From the NCBI GenBank assembly GCA_965199905.1, contig OZ241366.1:4464001-4528000 (forward strand): a stretch of 64,000 nucleotides of DNA, given 5' to 3'. The translations under genes were made by a program, and so were the position numbers. Below are positions 8,690 to 16,853 of this stretch, in pieces. The first letter of the stretch is position 1, and each line of letters begins with the position of its first letter. The notes under the pieces are model-generated. The model was given only the letters and a program-made list of their open reading frames with translations, did not search any database and had not been told where the DNA came from. Source of the DNA: Ilyomonas sp965199905. Its GTDB lineage: Bacteria; Bacteroidota; Bacteroidia; Chitinophagales; Chitinophagaceae.

Positions 8690-9023
8690 GCCTTTTTGTA
8701 TTGTAACTATTCCGTTCAATGTACATTTATTCTTGCCTGTTTTTTTAATCGATGTGCTCTTAAACGTCATAGCCGGAAACTTTTCTGTATTAAAAAAGTC
8801 AGCGCTCTTTAAGTGGTTGTCTCTCATTTCCACTTTCGGTATTTACCGATGCCGTTTCTGCTGTTAATTCATATACGGCATTACTGAAATCATCTTTCGA
8901 TGTGGTTGCGGCAACGGTAAATTTGTTGAACATTCCCATCACATCAGATACGCCTAAGTGTGTAACTGTAAACGTAAGTTTGGAATGCCTGGGATCGTTC
9001 TTCCAGGTTGTTTGCGCGTTTGA
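8690..9023 (-). pseudogene. YceI-family lipid-binding protein, truncated and frameshifted
   Basis: On the minus strand, one frame reads SNAQTTWKNDPRHSKLTF, then VTHLGVSDVMGMFNKFTV and on to SVNTESG. A second frame continues as EMRDNHLKSADFFNTEKFP and MTFKSTSIKKTGKNKCTLNG. Together these are the signal-peptide end and N-terminal half of a YceI beta-barrel protein, with a frameshift near 8830. The signal peptide start is missing: the first codon (TCA) follows directly after the TAA stop of the upstream oxidoreductase gene. The C-terminal half is missing where it meets the maf 3' end. An intact yceI is at 61.5 kb. Confidence 0.85.
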
Positions 9024-9677
9024 TTAGTAAGCTACCGTAAATCGTTTTTTTATAAACTTCGGTTCTTCCAGTTCATCCACAATAGCCATTGCCATGTCTT
9101 CTGCCGAAATGGTACTTTTGCCAGCCGCATCAAATACAGGTTCGTCAGTTCCGGTGCGGTAAGTGCCTTTACGTTCGTGCGGTGAAGCAGGGCCAAATTC
9201 AATAGCCGGACTTAATGCTGTCCATTCAAGTTCGGTTTCTTCTTTCAATTCATTCAAATAATCCCTGGCTGCCGAAGCGCCGGGCTTATAAGCTTCCGGA
9301 AAAGCGGGTGTGTCTATTAATTGTACGCCGGGTTGTATATATAAACTGCCGGCACCTAACACGACTAAGTAGCGCTTTACGCCTGCATCTTTTATGGCTT
9401 GCTGTATGTGAATACTGCCTTTTAGAAAATCATTATACAAGTTTGGATTTGTCCAGCCCGCATTAAATGTACTCACAACCGCATCATGATCTTTTACAGC
9501 AGCGGCACATTCTTCTTCATTTGTTGCGTCAGCCTCTGTTATTGTCAGGTTATTGTTTTTGGGTGAAATTTTATTCGCGTCGCGCACGATGGCTGTTACC
9601 TGGTGACCACGTGATAAGGCTTCATTAAGAACGGCTGTTCCTACCAATCCGGAAGCTCCGATGATTGCAATTTTCAT
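9024..9677 (-). CDS. NAD(P)-binding oxidoreductase, atypical SDR (NmrA/YwnB-like)
   Basis: A 217-residue Rossmann-fold protein with the atypical-SDR glycine motif GASGLVGTAV at residues 8-17. It also has the dinucleotide-contacting VLGAGSLY, and SPAIEFGPASPHERKGTYR in the C-terminal part. Family members bind NAD(P)H and act as reductases, isomerases or redox sensors; no substrate can be assigned. A TATTTTTG box at 9703-9696, a good -7 candidate, lies 20 bp upstream of the ATG, overlapping the palindromic ACATGT/GTACGTAC. The stop codon is fused directly to the remnant of a yceI gene. Confidence 0.85.
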   Translation of the reverse strand: MKIAIIGASGLVGTAVLNEALSRGHQVTAIVRDANKISPKNNNLTITEADATNEEECAAAVKDHDAVVSTFNAGWTNPNLYNDFLKGSIHIQQAIKDAGVKRYLVVLGAGSLYIQPGVQLIDTPAFPEAYKPGASAARDYLNELKEETELEWTALSPAIEFGPASPHERKGTYRTGTDEPVFDAAGKSTISAEDMAMAIVDELEEPKFIKKRFTVAY

Positions 9678-9858
9678 TGTAAGTTATTGAGAAGACAAAA
9701 ATACATGTACGTACTTTTATTTTTTCACAAACTGCTTTTTATGACGTTTGCTTTACAAATAGCTCCCGTGCATTTTATTAAATATTGTGGGTAAAACTTA
9801 GTGATTGCTTCGCCAATTCAGGCAAGGTATTAGCACTTTATAAAATAAATAATCTGCC

Positions 9859-10914
9859 TTGCTGATTGAGTTTTCTGATAAAGGATTGTATTGCCGCCAG
9901 GGTAATTTTTATATAGATCCGTGGAAGCCTGTTGATCGCGCCATTATCACGCATGCACATAGCGATCACATGCGCGCAGGAAGCAAATGGTATCTCTGCC
10001 ATTATTACACCAAACCCTTACTGCTGGCGCGTTTGGGCGAGCATCCTGTTCAGACGGTTGAATGGAATGAAACAGTGGATATGAATGGCGCAAAAGTATC
10101 GCTGCATCCTGCCGGGCATATTATTGGTTCTTCGCAAATACGGGTAGAATATAAAGGTGAAGTATGGGTGGTAAGTGGTGATTATAAAATAAAAGATGAT
10201 GGTATCAGCGGCGCATTCGAACCCGTAAAATGCAATGTCTTTATCACTGAGTCAACGTTTGGTTTGCCGATTTATAAATGGAAACCGCAGGCTGACATTT
10301 ATGATGATATCAAAAGCTGGATTGGAAGAAATAAAGAGAAAGGTGTAAGTAGTGTACTGATTGCTTACAGTCTTGGTAAAGGTCAGCGTGTTCTTCAGCC
10401 TGTTAGCGAAATGACGGATACCATTTATGTGCATGGTGCCATTGCCAATATGCAGCGCGCACTCGAAGAGTCGGGCTGGAATTTTCCGCAGGTAGAACGC
10501 ATCACGCCGGAAACCCCTAAAAGCAAATTGGCTGGTAGTGTTGTAATTGCGCCGCCAAGTGCAGACGGTACGCCGTGGATGAAGAAGTTTTCACCGTTTG
10601 CGGTTGGTGTTTGCAGCGGCTGGATGCAGGTGCGCGGCAGCTTCCGCAGGCGCAATGCTGATGCGGGTTTTGCGCTTAGCGATCACGCGGATTGGGATGG
10701 ATTACTTGAAGCCATTCATGCTACAGAAGCGGAGAAAGTGTATGCAACGCATGGCTTTCAAAGTGCATTAAGTCGCTACTTAAATGAGCATGGAATTGAA
10801 GCTGGTGAAGTGCATACAGAATATGGAAATGATGAAGAAGAAACTGGCTTGACTGCACCTTATGAAACGATAACCGAAGAGAAGGAAGATAACGAGATGA
10901 TAGAACACGGATGA
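9859..10914 (+). CDS. Ligase-associated DNA exonuclease (metallo-beta-lactamase fold)
   Basis: A 351-residue MBL-fold/beta-CASP-type nuclease of the ligase-associated family. The metal motif THAHSDHMRAGS is near residues 34-45, followed by HPAGHIIGSSQIRV, VSGDYK, and a late ALSDHADWDGLLEAI with ATHGFQ. These are the ligands and motifs of the SNM1/CPSF-like nucleases. The only sensible start is TTG at 9859 (LIEFSDKGLYCRQGNFYIDP follows). The partner ATP-dependent DNA ligase begins 103 bp downstream. The last 30 residues form an acidic tail, and the final MIEHG plus stop is supplied by a dispersed intergenic repeat (10899-10920). Confidence 0.9.
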   Translation: MLIEFSDKGLYCRQGNFYIDPWKPVDRAIITHAHSDHMRAGSKWYLCHYYTKPLLLARLGEHPVQTVEWNETVDMNGAKVSLHPAGHIIGSSQIRVEYKGEVWVVSGDYKIKDDGISGAFEPVKCNVFITESTFGLPIYKWKPQADIYDDIKSWIGRNKEKGVSSVLIAYSLGKGQRVLQPVSEMTDTIYVHGAIANMQRALEESGWNFPQVERITPETPKSKLAGSVVIAPPSADGTPWMKKFSPFAVGVCSGWMQVRGSFRRRNADAGFALSDHADWDGLLEAIHATEAEKVYATHGFQSALSRYLNEHGIEAGEVHTEYGNDEEETGLTAPYETITEEKEDNEMIEHG

Positions 10915-10920
10915 CACAGA
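10899..10920 (+). repeat. Intergenic repeat, family A (ATAGAACACGGATGAC)
   Basis: GATAGAACACGGATGACACA matches the copy at 25295-25316, and a degenerate inverted copy lies at 25461-25492. Here it contributes the last codons and TGA stop of the exonuclease gene. Confidence 0.6.
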
Positions 10921-11017
10921 GTTCGTGCAAGGATTTTATGGATTGGATAGTATTGCTGGAAGCCTTTTGCTCATCTCTACCTCTACACAAGTTTCCGTTT
11001 AGATAAAAAGAAATGCA

Positions 11018-12724
11018 ATGAGCAATGAAGAAATAATAGACTTGGTTAAGGAAGAGCATGCACTCGATGCACAAACTGATGTTGTTCCTGATGAGGTTGA
11101 AGAACTAAAAGAGGAGAGTGGCTTAGCACAATTTGCGTCGCTTGTAAAAGTGATTGGCACTTCTACCAAAACATTGGACAAACTAAGTGCTTTACAAAAC
11201 TATTTTGCGGTTGCTGATGATAAAGATAAAGTATGGGTAATTGCTATTTTTAGTGGACGTCGCCCGCGTCGTGCGGTTAGCGGAACTTTGTTGCAAAGCT
11301 GGTGTGTAGAGTTAACCGGTTTGCCAGATTGGCTGCTGGCTGAATGTTATCATACCGTTGGCGATTTGGCAGAAACGATCTCTTTATTATTACCCGATAG
11401 AAAAGCAGAAGCCGTAGAGAATCATAGTCTTTCCTGGTATATAGAAGAACTGGCGAAACTTGAAAAGCAGGATGAATTTGTAAAGAAAGCCTTTGTTATC
11501 AATGCGTGGAAAACGATGTATGCAGGCGAGCGTTTTGTTTTCAATAAACTCATTACAGGCGGCTTCCGCATTGGTGTTTCGCAAAAAGTAATGGTAAATG
11601 CATTAGCGAAATTATTTGAGCTGGATGCATCTGTTATTGCGCATCGCATCAGTGGAAATTGGGATCCGTCAACCACATCATTTTCTGATTTACTAAGTGA
11701 ACATACGATCTCGACAGATCATTCAAAACCATATCCATTTTATCTCGCTTATGCATTGGAAGAAGCGCCCGAAACGCTTGGCAACCCTGATGACTGGCAG
11801 GCGGAATGGAAATGGGATGGCATTCGCGGGCAAATGATAAAACGCAACGGAGAAATCTTTATCTGGAGCCGCGGCGAAGATTTAATGACCGATAAATTTC
11901 CAGAATATCATATCCTGAAAGACAAGCTGCCGGAAGGTTGCGTGCTGGATGGAGAAATTATTCCTGCCAAAGATGGCAAGCCTTTACCGTTTGCTTTATT
12001 GCAAACACGCATTGGCAGAAAGAACATAACGAAGAAGCAATTGCAGGAAGCGCCGATTGCTTTTTTCGCTTACGATTTATTAGAACTAAACGGCGAAGAT
12101 TATCGCAATAAAGAACTGAAAGAAAGAAGAGCGGCGCTGGAAATTATTGTAAGGGAAATCAATCATCCAACGCTTTTATTATCCGATGTAATTGAATATT
12201 CAACCTGGGGTGAGCTTACAAAAATCCGCGAAGGTTCGCGCGATGCGGGCGCTGAAGGATTGATGCTAAAGAACAAATATTCGGTGTATAAAGTTGGCAG
12301 GAAAGTAGGCGATTGGTGGAAGTGGAAAATCGAACCATTAACCATAGATGCCGTTATGATATACGCACAAAAAGGAGCGGGGCGCAGAAGCAATCTCTAC
12401 ACAGATTATACGTTTGCTGTGAAGGATGGCGATAAGCTGGTTTCCTTCACCAAAGCCTACAGTGGTTTAACTGATAAAGAGTTCAACGAAGTGGATGCGT
12501 TTGTAAAACGAAACTCTATTGAAAAATTTGGACCGGTGCGCACCGTGAAGCCAAAACTGGTATTTGAACTGGCTTTTGAAGGTATTGCTGCCAGCAACCG
12601 GCATAAAAGTGGTGTAGCACTCAGGTTTCCGCGCATATTGCGCTGGCGCAAAGACAAACCTGTAGAAGAGATCAATACGCTTGATGATCTGAAACAAATG
12701 TTAGCCATTTATGGTAAAACCTAA
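11018..12724 (+). CDS. ATP-dependent DNA ligase, exonuclease-associated type
   Basis: A 568-residue ATP-dependent DNA ligase. It has an N-terminal ligase DNA-binding domain (about residues 35-220), then the adenylation domain with motif I EWKWDGIRGQ (nucleophile Lys265), motif III region FIWSRGEDL, motif IV DGEII, motif IIIa FFAYDLLELNG, motif V EGLMLKNKYSVYKVGRKVGDWWKWK, and an OB-fold C-terminus. It seals nicks using ATP and probably works with the adjacent exonuclease in DNA damage repair. The first 35 residues are an acidic extension (EEIIDLVKEEHALDAQ and on) not typical of the family. In the usual cluster a DEXH helicase and a phosphoesterase accompany this pair; neither is in this window. 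Confidence 0.93.
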   Translation: MSNEEIIDLVKEEHALDAQTDVVPDEVEELKEESGLAQFASLVKVIGTSTKTLDKLSALQNYFAVADDKDKVWVIAIFSGRRPRRAVSGTLLQSWCVELTGLPDWLLAECYHTVGDLAETISLLLPDRKAEAVENHSLSWYIEELAKLEKQDEFVKKAFVINAWKTMYAGERFVFNKLITGGFRIGVSQKVMVNALAKLFELDASVIAHRISGNWDPSTTSFSDLLSEHTISTDHSKPYPFYLAYALEEAPETLGNPDDWQAEWKWDGIRGQMIKRNGEIFIWSRGEDLMTDKFPEYHILKDKLPEGCVLDGEIIPAKDGKPLPFALLQTRIGRKNITKKQLQEAPIAFFAYDLLELNGEDYRNKELKERRAALEIIVREINHPTLLLSDVIEYSTWGELTKIREGSRDAGAEGLMLKNKYSVYKVGRKVGDWWKWKIEPLTIDAVMIYAQKGAGRRSNLYTDYTFAVKDGDKLVSFTKAYSGLTDKEFNEVDAFVKRNSIEKFGPVRTVKPKLVFELAFEGIAASNRHKSGVALRFPRILRWRKDKPVEEINTLDDLKQMLAIYGKT

Positions 12725-12733
12725 AGATATCCT

Positions 12734-13255
12734 ATGAAATACATAATCTCTCTGGCAGTTATAATAATCAGTCTGCCGGCTTGCCGGAACCAGCCTGGAA
12801 ATATAAAACTGAATGATAGTGTGGAAGTCAGTAAGAACATGCCGGACACAACTGTTCAATCAGTCGATTCTGTAAAAATGATTGACCTGAATAATGGTAC
12901 GTATTGTTTTGCTTACACGGAAAACAGGGATACGATTTCTATGAAACTCATTCTTAAAGATTCACTTGCCAGCGGAACTCTTATATACAATCTTTATGAA
13001 AAAGATAAGAACAAAGGCACATTCAAAGGCATGCTTCGGAAAGATACTTTGTTAGCTGATTATACATTTTTATCAGAAGGAATGCGTTCTGTAAGGCAGG
13101 TGGCTTTTTTGGTAAAGGGCAATATTCTATTACCAGGAAACGGCAGTATGAAGGAACAACGCAACCGGCTTGTATTCAGCAGTAAAAATGATATCACTTT
13201 CGATGCAAGTATTACTTTGCAACCGATTGAATGCAGCACGGTAAATGGTAAATGA
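12734..13255 (+). CDS. Hypothetical lipoprotein
   Basis: A 173-residue protein with a lipoprotein signal peptide and lipobox (SLPAC, Cys17), so it is probably anchored to a membrane facing the periplasm or cell surface. A Ser/Asp/Val-rich linker follows. The rest is a small beta-rich domain containing DLNNGTYCFAYTENRDTISM and alternating strands (SGTLIYNLYEKDKNKGTFKG), of the kind seen in uncharacterised Bacteroidota lipoproteins. No enzyme motif was recognised. It starts 9 bp after the ligase stop and so may be co-transcribed with it, but no functional link is evident. Confidence 0.7.
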   Translation: MKYIISLAVIIISLPACRNQPGNIKLNDSVEVSKNMPDTTVQSVDSVKMIDLNNGTYCFAYTENRDTISMKLILKDSLASGTLIYNLYEKDKNKGTFKGMLRKDTLLADYTFLSEGMRSVRQVAFLVKGNILLPGNGSMKEQRNRLVFSSKNDITFDASITLQPIECSTVNGK

Positions 13256-13482
13256 CACGTCTTTATAAATGGCTTTTGTAAAAGACCTGTCATTGGCCGG
13301 AACCTTTGTGGGAGAGTTCTTGCTGCTTCCACACGCAAGAATCACAACTGTCGATCACAAAAGTGGCATACGATGGTTACCAAAACTTTATTTTATATCC
13401 AAATGGACCCATTGCTCAATATTTTTTTGATTAATTTTCTCTCAAATTGAGATTGTAGATAGAAAAGCTCTCTTTGCAATGC

Positions 13483-13514
13483 AGGCAGCGTTTTATTTTG
13501 TTGCTGCCTCTTTA
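13483..13514 (+). terminator. Hairpin before the sigma-factor gene, weak terminator
   Basis: AGGCAGC and GCTGCCT pair across a 13-nt T-rich loop and are followed by CTTT. It may end the lipoprotein transcript. It is 33 bp before the sigma-factor start, so it could also be a leader hairpin. Confidence 0.35.
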
Positions 13515-13546
13515 GTAATTCACAACCACACAGAAAAGAAAATTAG

Positions 13547-14089
13547 TTGACGGAAGAACTCATCATCAGGGGATGTATGCAAAACAACTCTGCCAGCCAG
13601 CGGATGTTGTTTGATGCCTATGCCGGAAAGATGATGAGCGTTTGCTACCGGTATGCCGGCAATCATCACGATGCTGAGGATTTGCTGCAGGAGGCATTTG
13701 TAAAAATCTTCGCACACATTCACCAGTTCAAATGGGAAGGCTCGTTTGAAGGCTGGATGCGGCGTATTGTGGTAAATACAGCCCTGAAGTTTTTGCAAAA
13801 AAAGAAACTTCAGGTTACTGAAGTTAATGAAGCCACCACGGGAAACCTGCAGGTAGCGCCGGAAAGCATTTCATATCTGCAGGCAGAACAACTGATGCTT
13901 TTACTAAACAAACTGCCCGAAGGCTATCGCGTTGTGTTCAACCTGTATGTGATAGAAGGTTACGACCACGACGAGATTGCCAAAATGCTGAACATTCAGG
14001 CAGGCACCAGCCGCAGCCAGTTGGTAAAAGCGAGAAAAATGCTGCAGGGCATGATAAAGAAAAATGAAACGATAACAATAGAACAATGA
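13547..14089 (+). CDS. RNA polymerase ECF sigma factor
   Basis: A 180-residue sigma-70 family ECF factor. Region 2 spans roughly residues 20-90 (FDAYAGKMMSVCYRYAGN, then DAEDLLQEAFVKIF and WEGSFEGWMRRIVVNTAL). Region 4 covers roughly residues 125-170 (LPEGYRVVFNLYVIEGYDHD, EIAKMLNIQAGTSRSQLVKAR). It directs core polymerase to a specific set of promoters. The start is TTG at 13547. Its stop overlaps the start of the next gene (ATGA), a membrane protein probably acting as its regulator. There is no FecR or SusC next to it, so it is not a classical iron/sugar-uptake sigma. Confidence 0.92.
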   Translation: MTEELIIRGCMQNNSASQRMLFDAYAGKMMSVCYRYAGNHHDAEDLLQEAFVKIFAHIHQFKWEGSFEGWMRRIVVNTALKFLQKKKLQVTEVNEATTGNLQVAPESISYLQAEQLMLLLNKLPEGYRVVFNLYVIEGYDHDEIAKMLNIQAGTSRSQLVKARKMLQGMIKKNETITIEQ

Positions 14090-15498
14090 CAGATAAAGAA
14101 CTTGACGATCTGTTTCAAAAAGAATTAACCGGTCACGGGATGCCGGTGCCTCCTGATATGTGGGAGCGTGTAAATCCGCAAAAAGAAAAACGGCGCCGCG
14201 CTATTATCTGGTGGTGGAGCGGGCTGGGTGCAGCCGCTCTTTTTATATTGATTGGCACTGCTACCTGGCTGTATCGCTCATCTCCTGAAAAAAATGCTGT
14301 TGCGGCAACGGCTATACAACCTGCGAACAGGCAACCGGATAATGATTCTGCAAAAAGAACAACACCGCTTAGTCAGCCGCCAGAACTCCATAGAAAAATG
14401 GATTTGCCAGACGTGTTACCAAAGCAAGAAACCTCATCTCAAGCTGCGCAACTAAATAAGGAAAAAGGAAATCATGCAAGAAACGTCTACACAAGTCAAA
14501 GCAATCGCAAAAAAAATACAGGCATTGCGATAAACAAACTGCAAAATGCAACCAGTTATCAGGCAAGCAGTATTGAAAAGAATGAAGCAGGTAAAAGCAT
14601 TGCAAATAATGAACAAGCAAATAATGAAGCCGGCAGCCAAAGAAGGGCCGAAATATCTGAGTCGCAGACATTAATAGATTCAAATGCAACAGCACTGCAA
14701 TCCAATCAGTCAACAGCATCTGCAAAAACGCCTGATAGCAGTGCTATAATTGCCGGCAACACAACAACACAGAAATCAAAAGCCAGCGCTGTAAAAGTAA
14801 AAAAGATGCCTGGCGAAAAAGCGGCCAGCTTTGAGTTAATGGTTGCGGGCTACGGCAATAGCCGTAATGTGTACGATGCAGACTTCTCCAATAGAACCAG
14901 CCTGGTTCCTTTCGGTCCGGTAGGTCAGAAAGAAAAAGTGCTTATGAACAGTTTTAGCATTACCGCCCGGGTAGACAAGCCGCTTACTAAAAATATTTCT
15001 CTGAAAACAGGGCTTCAGTTTATGCAAACCTATCAACAGGTAAGCTATCATTACGAAACGGTAAGTCAAACATTCACCATTAATGCCACTAACAGCGATA
15101 CGATGGTTCTCGCCCGCTTACAGTCTAAGCAATCGTTGGTAAAAGGCACATACAACAGTCTTAGTGTGCCGGTGCTTGTCAGCTATCACACCAATGGAAA
15201 ACTGAACTTAGGTGCTACAGCCGGTGTTTTAGTCAACGTTCTTTCCTGGTACAAAGGCAGTGTTCCCGATGCAGGCAATAGTCAGGTCGTGGCTGCCAAA
15301 AACACGTTCCGCACGCACACAGGCACTTCATTGTACGCCGGGTTAACGGCAGCTAAACAGATAGGCAAGTTCCAGTTATTTGCCGGGCCACATTTGCAAT
15401 ACACACTATCTTCTATCACAAAAAGCTCAGCCTCGTTCCGGCAAAAGATAACCAGCTATGGTTTTGGTATCGGCATCAGGAAAAAGATCGGAAAATAG
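14086..15498 (+). CDS. Membrane protein coupled to ECF sigma factor, barrel-like C-terminus
   Basis: A 470-residue protein overlapping the sigma gene by 4 bp, so translation is probably coupled. Residues 1-40 are a cytoplasmic segment (MTDKELDDLFQKELTGHGMP, PPDMWERV). One transmembrane helix is at about 44-63. A long low-complexity Ser/Asn/Ala/Lys region runs to about residue 240, and the last 220 residues are beta-rich with outer-membrane-protein-like strands ending in GIGIRKKIGK. The topology suggests an anti-sigma factor that spans the periplasm. No known anti-sigma domain signature was recognised, so the role rests on the operon and topology. Confidence 0.65.
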   Translation: MTDKELDDLFQKELTGHGMPVPPDMWERVNPQKEKRRRAIIWWWSGLGAAALFILIGTATWLYRSSPEKNAVAATAIQPANRQPDNDSAKRTTPLSQPPELHRKMDLPDVLPKQETSSQAAQLNKEKGNHARNVYTSQSNRKKNTGIAINKLQNATSYQASSIEKNEAGKSIANNEQANNEAGSQRRAEISESQTLIDSNATALQSNQSTASAKTPDSSAIIAGNTTTQKSKASAVKVKKMPGEKAASFELMVAGYGNSRNVYDADFSNRTSLVPFGPVGQKEKVLMNSFSITARVDKPLTKNISLKTGLQFMQTYQQVSYHYETVSQTFTINATNSDTMVLARLQSKQSLVKGTYNSLSVPVLVSYHTNGKLNLGATAGVLVNVLSWYKGSVPDAGNSQVVAAKNTFRTHTGTSLYAGLTAAKQIGKFQLFAGPHLQYTLSSITKSSASFRQKITSYGFGIGIRKKIGK

Positions 15499-15560
15499 AA
15501 CGCAAGCGGAATTCTTCTTCTAAGAAAGACAGCGGTTTCATACATCGAAAAGACAATAAG

Positions 15561-15715
15561 TTTTGGGGCTGTCATCGTTTACAGCTTTATTCGGCTTCAG
15601 TTCCGGCTATCCGTTACAAGTCCGCAGCGGCACCTGTTCATATTATATCGTACATCACACATCTGATATCGTACATATCCTGCCGCTTTACGGGCTTTCC
15701 ACTTCTATCCGGCAG
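15561..15715. repeat. Dispersed intergenic repeat, family C
   Basis: Fills most of the 274-bp gap between the sigma-linked gene and aroC. It shares GGCTATC(C/T)GTTACAAGTC, CGCAGCGGC and TGCCGCTTTACGGGCTTT, then CACTTCTATCC, with 55201-55345. TTTGGGGCTGTCATCGTT is shared with 22786-22803. The central part holds tandem TATCGTACAT motifs. No gene is seen here. Confidence 0.7.
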
Positions 15716-15772
15716 CCCGTCAGCAGCAGAATATCCATTAAGCATTTCAATGCAGAACAATGCTCTGCATAA

Positions 15773-16771
15773 TTACACGATGCGGGGAATGAGTTGCTCC
15801 AGCATGGCTAGATCAAGCAAAACCATAGCTGTTACGGCTTCCAGCACAACGGGCACGCGCAGAGCTATACATAAATCGTGTCTGCCTTTTACAGAAAAAG
15901 ATTCGATGGTATTGGTTTCCCGGTTCAGGGTTTGTTGTTCTTTCGGTGTTGATGATGTTGGCTTGATAGCAACCCGATAAACGAGTTCGTTGCCATTTGT
16001 AATGCCACCTACAATGCCACCGGCATGATTGGTTTTTGTTTTTCCCGACGCATTTTCAATCGCATCATTGTGCTCTGCACCAAACATTTTTGCTGCTGCA
16101 AAACCGGTCCCGAATTCCACACCGCGAACGGCAGGAATGGCAAACGCCGCATGTGCCAATAACGATTCTGCACTATCGAAAAAAGGCTCGCCCAAGCCAA
16201 CCGGTAATCCATTGACACGGCACTCAACAATGCCGCCGATAGAGTCTTTATGATCAATGGCTTTTTGTAATCCTTTTTCTAAATCAGCTTCACCACCAAT
16301 TTCAAGAATGGCAGACTTTACAATAATATTTTGTGAGAGCAGTAATTTCTTTGCAATGACACCAACGGCAACCAAACACACGGTAAGCCTGCCGCTAAAG
16401 TGACCGCCACCGCGGTAATCTTCAAATCCGCCAAACTTTTTACTGGCCACAAAATCTGCATGACCAGGACGCGGCACAGCGCGTTGCTTGGCATAATCAC
16501 CGCTGCGCGTATTGTTGTTTTCAAATAAAATGGTAATGGGTGCGCCGGTTGTTTTATTATTAAATACACCACTTTTAAAAATGGGCAGATCGCTTTCCTG
16601 TCGCGGTGTGGTGCCTTTCTGTGTACCACCTTTTCTGCGTTCAATATCTTCCAGGAAATCCTCAACCGTAAGAGGCAAACCAGCAGGAATGCCGTCAATG
16701 TTTACGCCTGCACTTTCGCCATGCGATTCACCAAAAATATTGACCCGGAATATGCGACCAAATGAGTTCAT
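15773..16771 (-). CDS. aroC: Chorismate synthase
   Basis: A 332-residue enzyme converting 5-enolpyruvylshikimate-3-phosphate to chorismate with reduced FMN, the last common step of aromatic amino acid synthesis. Signatures are FGESHGES near residue 13-20 (catalytic His), the FMN-binding RPGHADF and DYRGGGHFSGR, and the C-terminal GRHDLCIALRVPVVLEA. The family usually runs 350-390 residues, so this copy is slightly short but keeps all the motifs. It is the most promoter-distal gene of the minus-strand aromatic cluster. There is an 82-bp gap between it and the HAD gene upstream. Confidence 0.95.
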   Translation of the reverse strand: MNSFGRIFRVNIFGESHGESAGVNIDGIPAGLPLTVEDFLEDIERRKGGTQKGTTPRQESDLPIFKSGVFNNKTTGAPITILFENNNTRSGDYAKQRAVPRPGHADFVASKKFGGFEDYRGGGHFSGRLTVCLVAVGVIAKKLLLSQNIIVKSAILEIGGEADLEKGLQKAIDHKDSIGGIVECRVNGLPVGLGEPFFDSAESLLAHAAFAIPAVRGVEFGTGFAAAKMFGAEHNDAIENASGKTKTNHAGGIVGGITNGNELVYRVAIKPTSSTPKEQQTLNRETNTIESFSVKGRHDLCIALRVPVVLEAVTAMVLLDLAMLEQLIPRIV

Positions 16772-16853
16772 GCCCGTAATCCCTGAAGGGAATTTTATTT
16801 TTTAAAGAATCAGGCGAAGATAAGTGAGTGATTATTGTTAAGAGGATACATAC

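Noticed and set aside
16780..16802. AATCCCTGAAGGGAATTTTATTTTTT hairpin-like stretch before aroC, read as AATCCCTGAAGGG plus T run
   Set aside because: On the aroC strand the T run is on the wrong side, and no plus-strand gene ends here.
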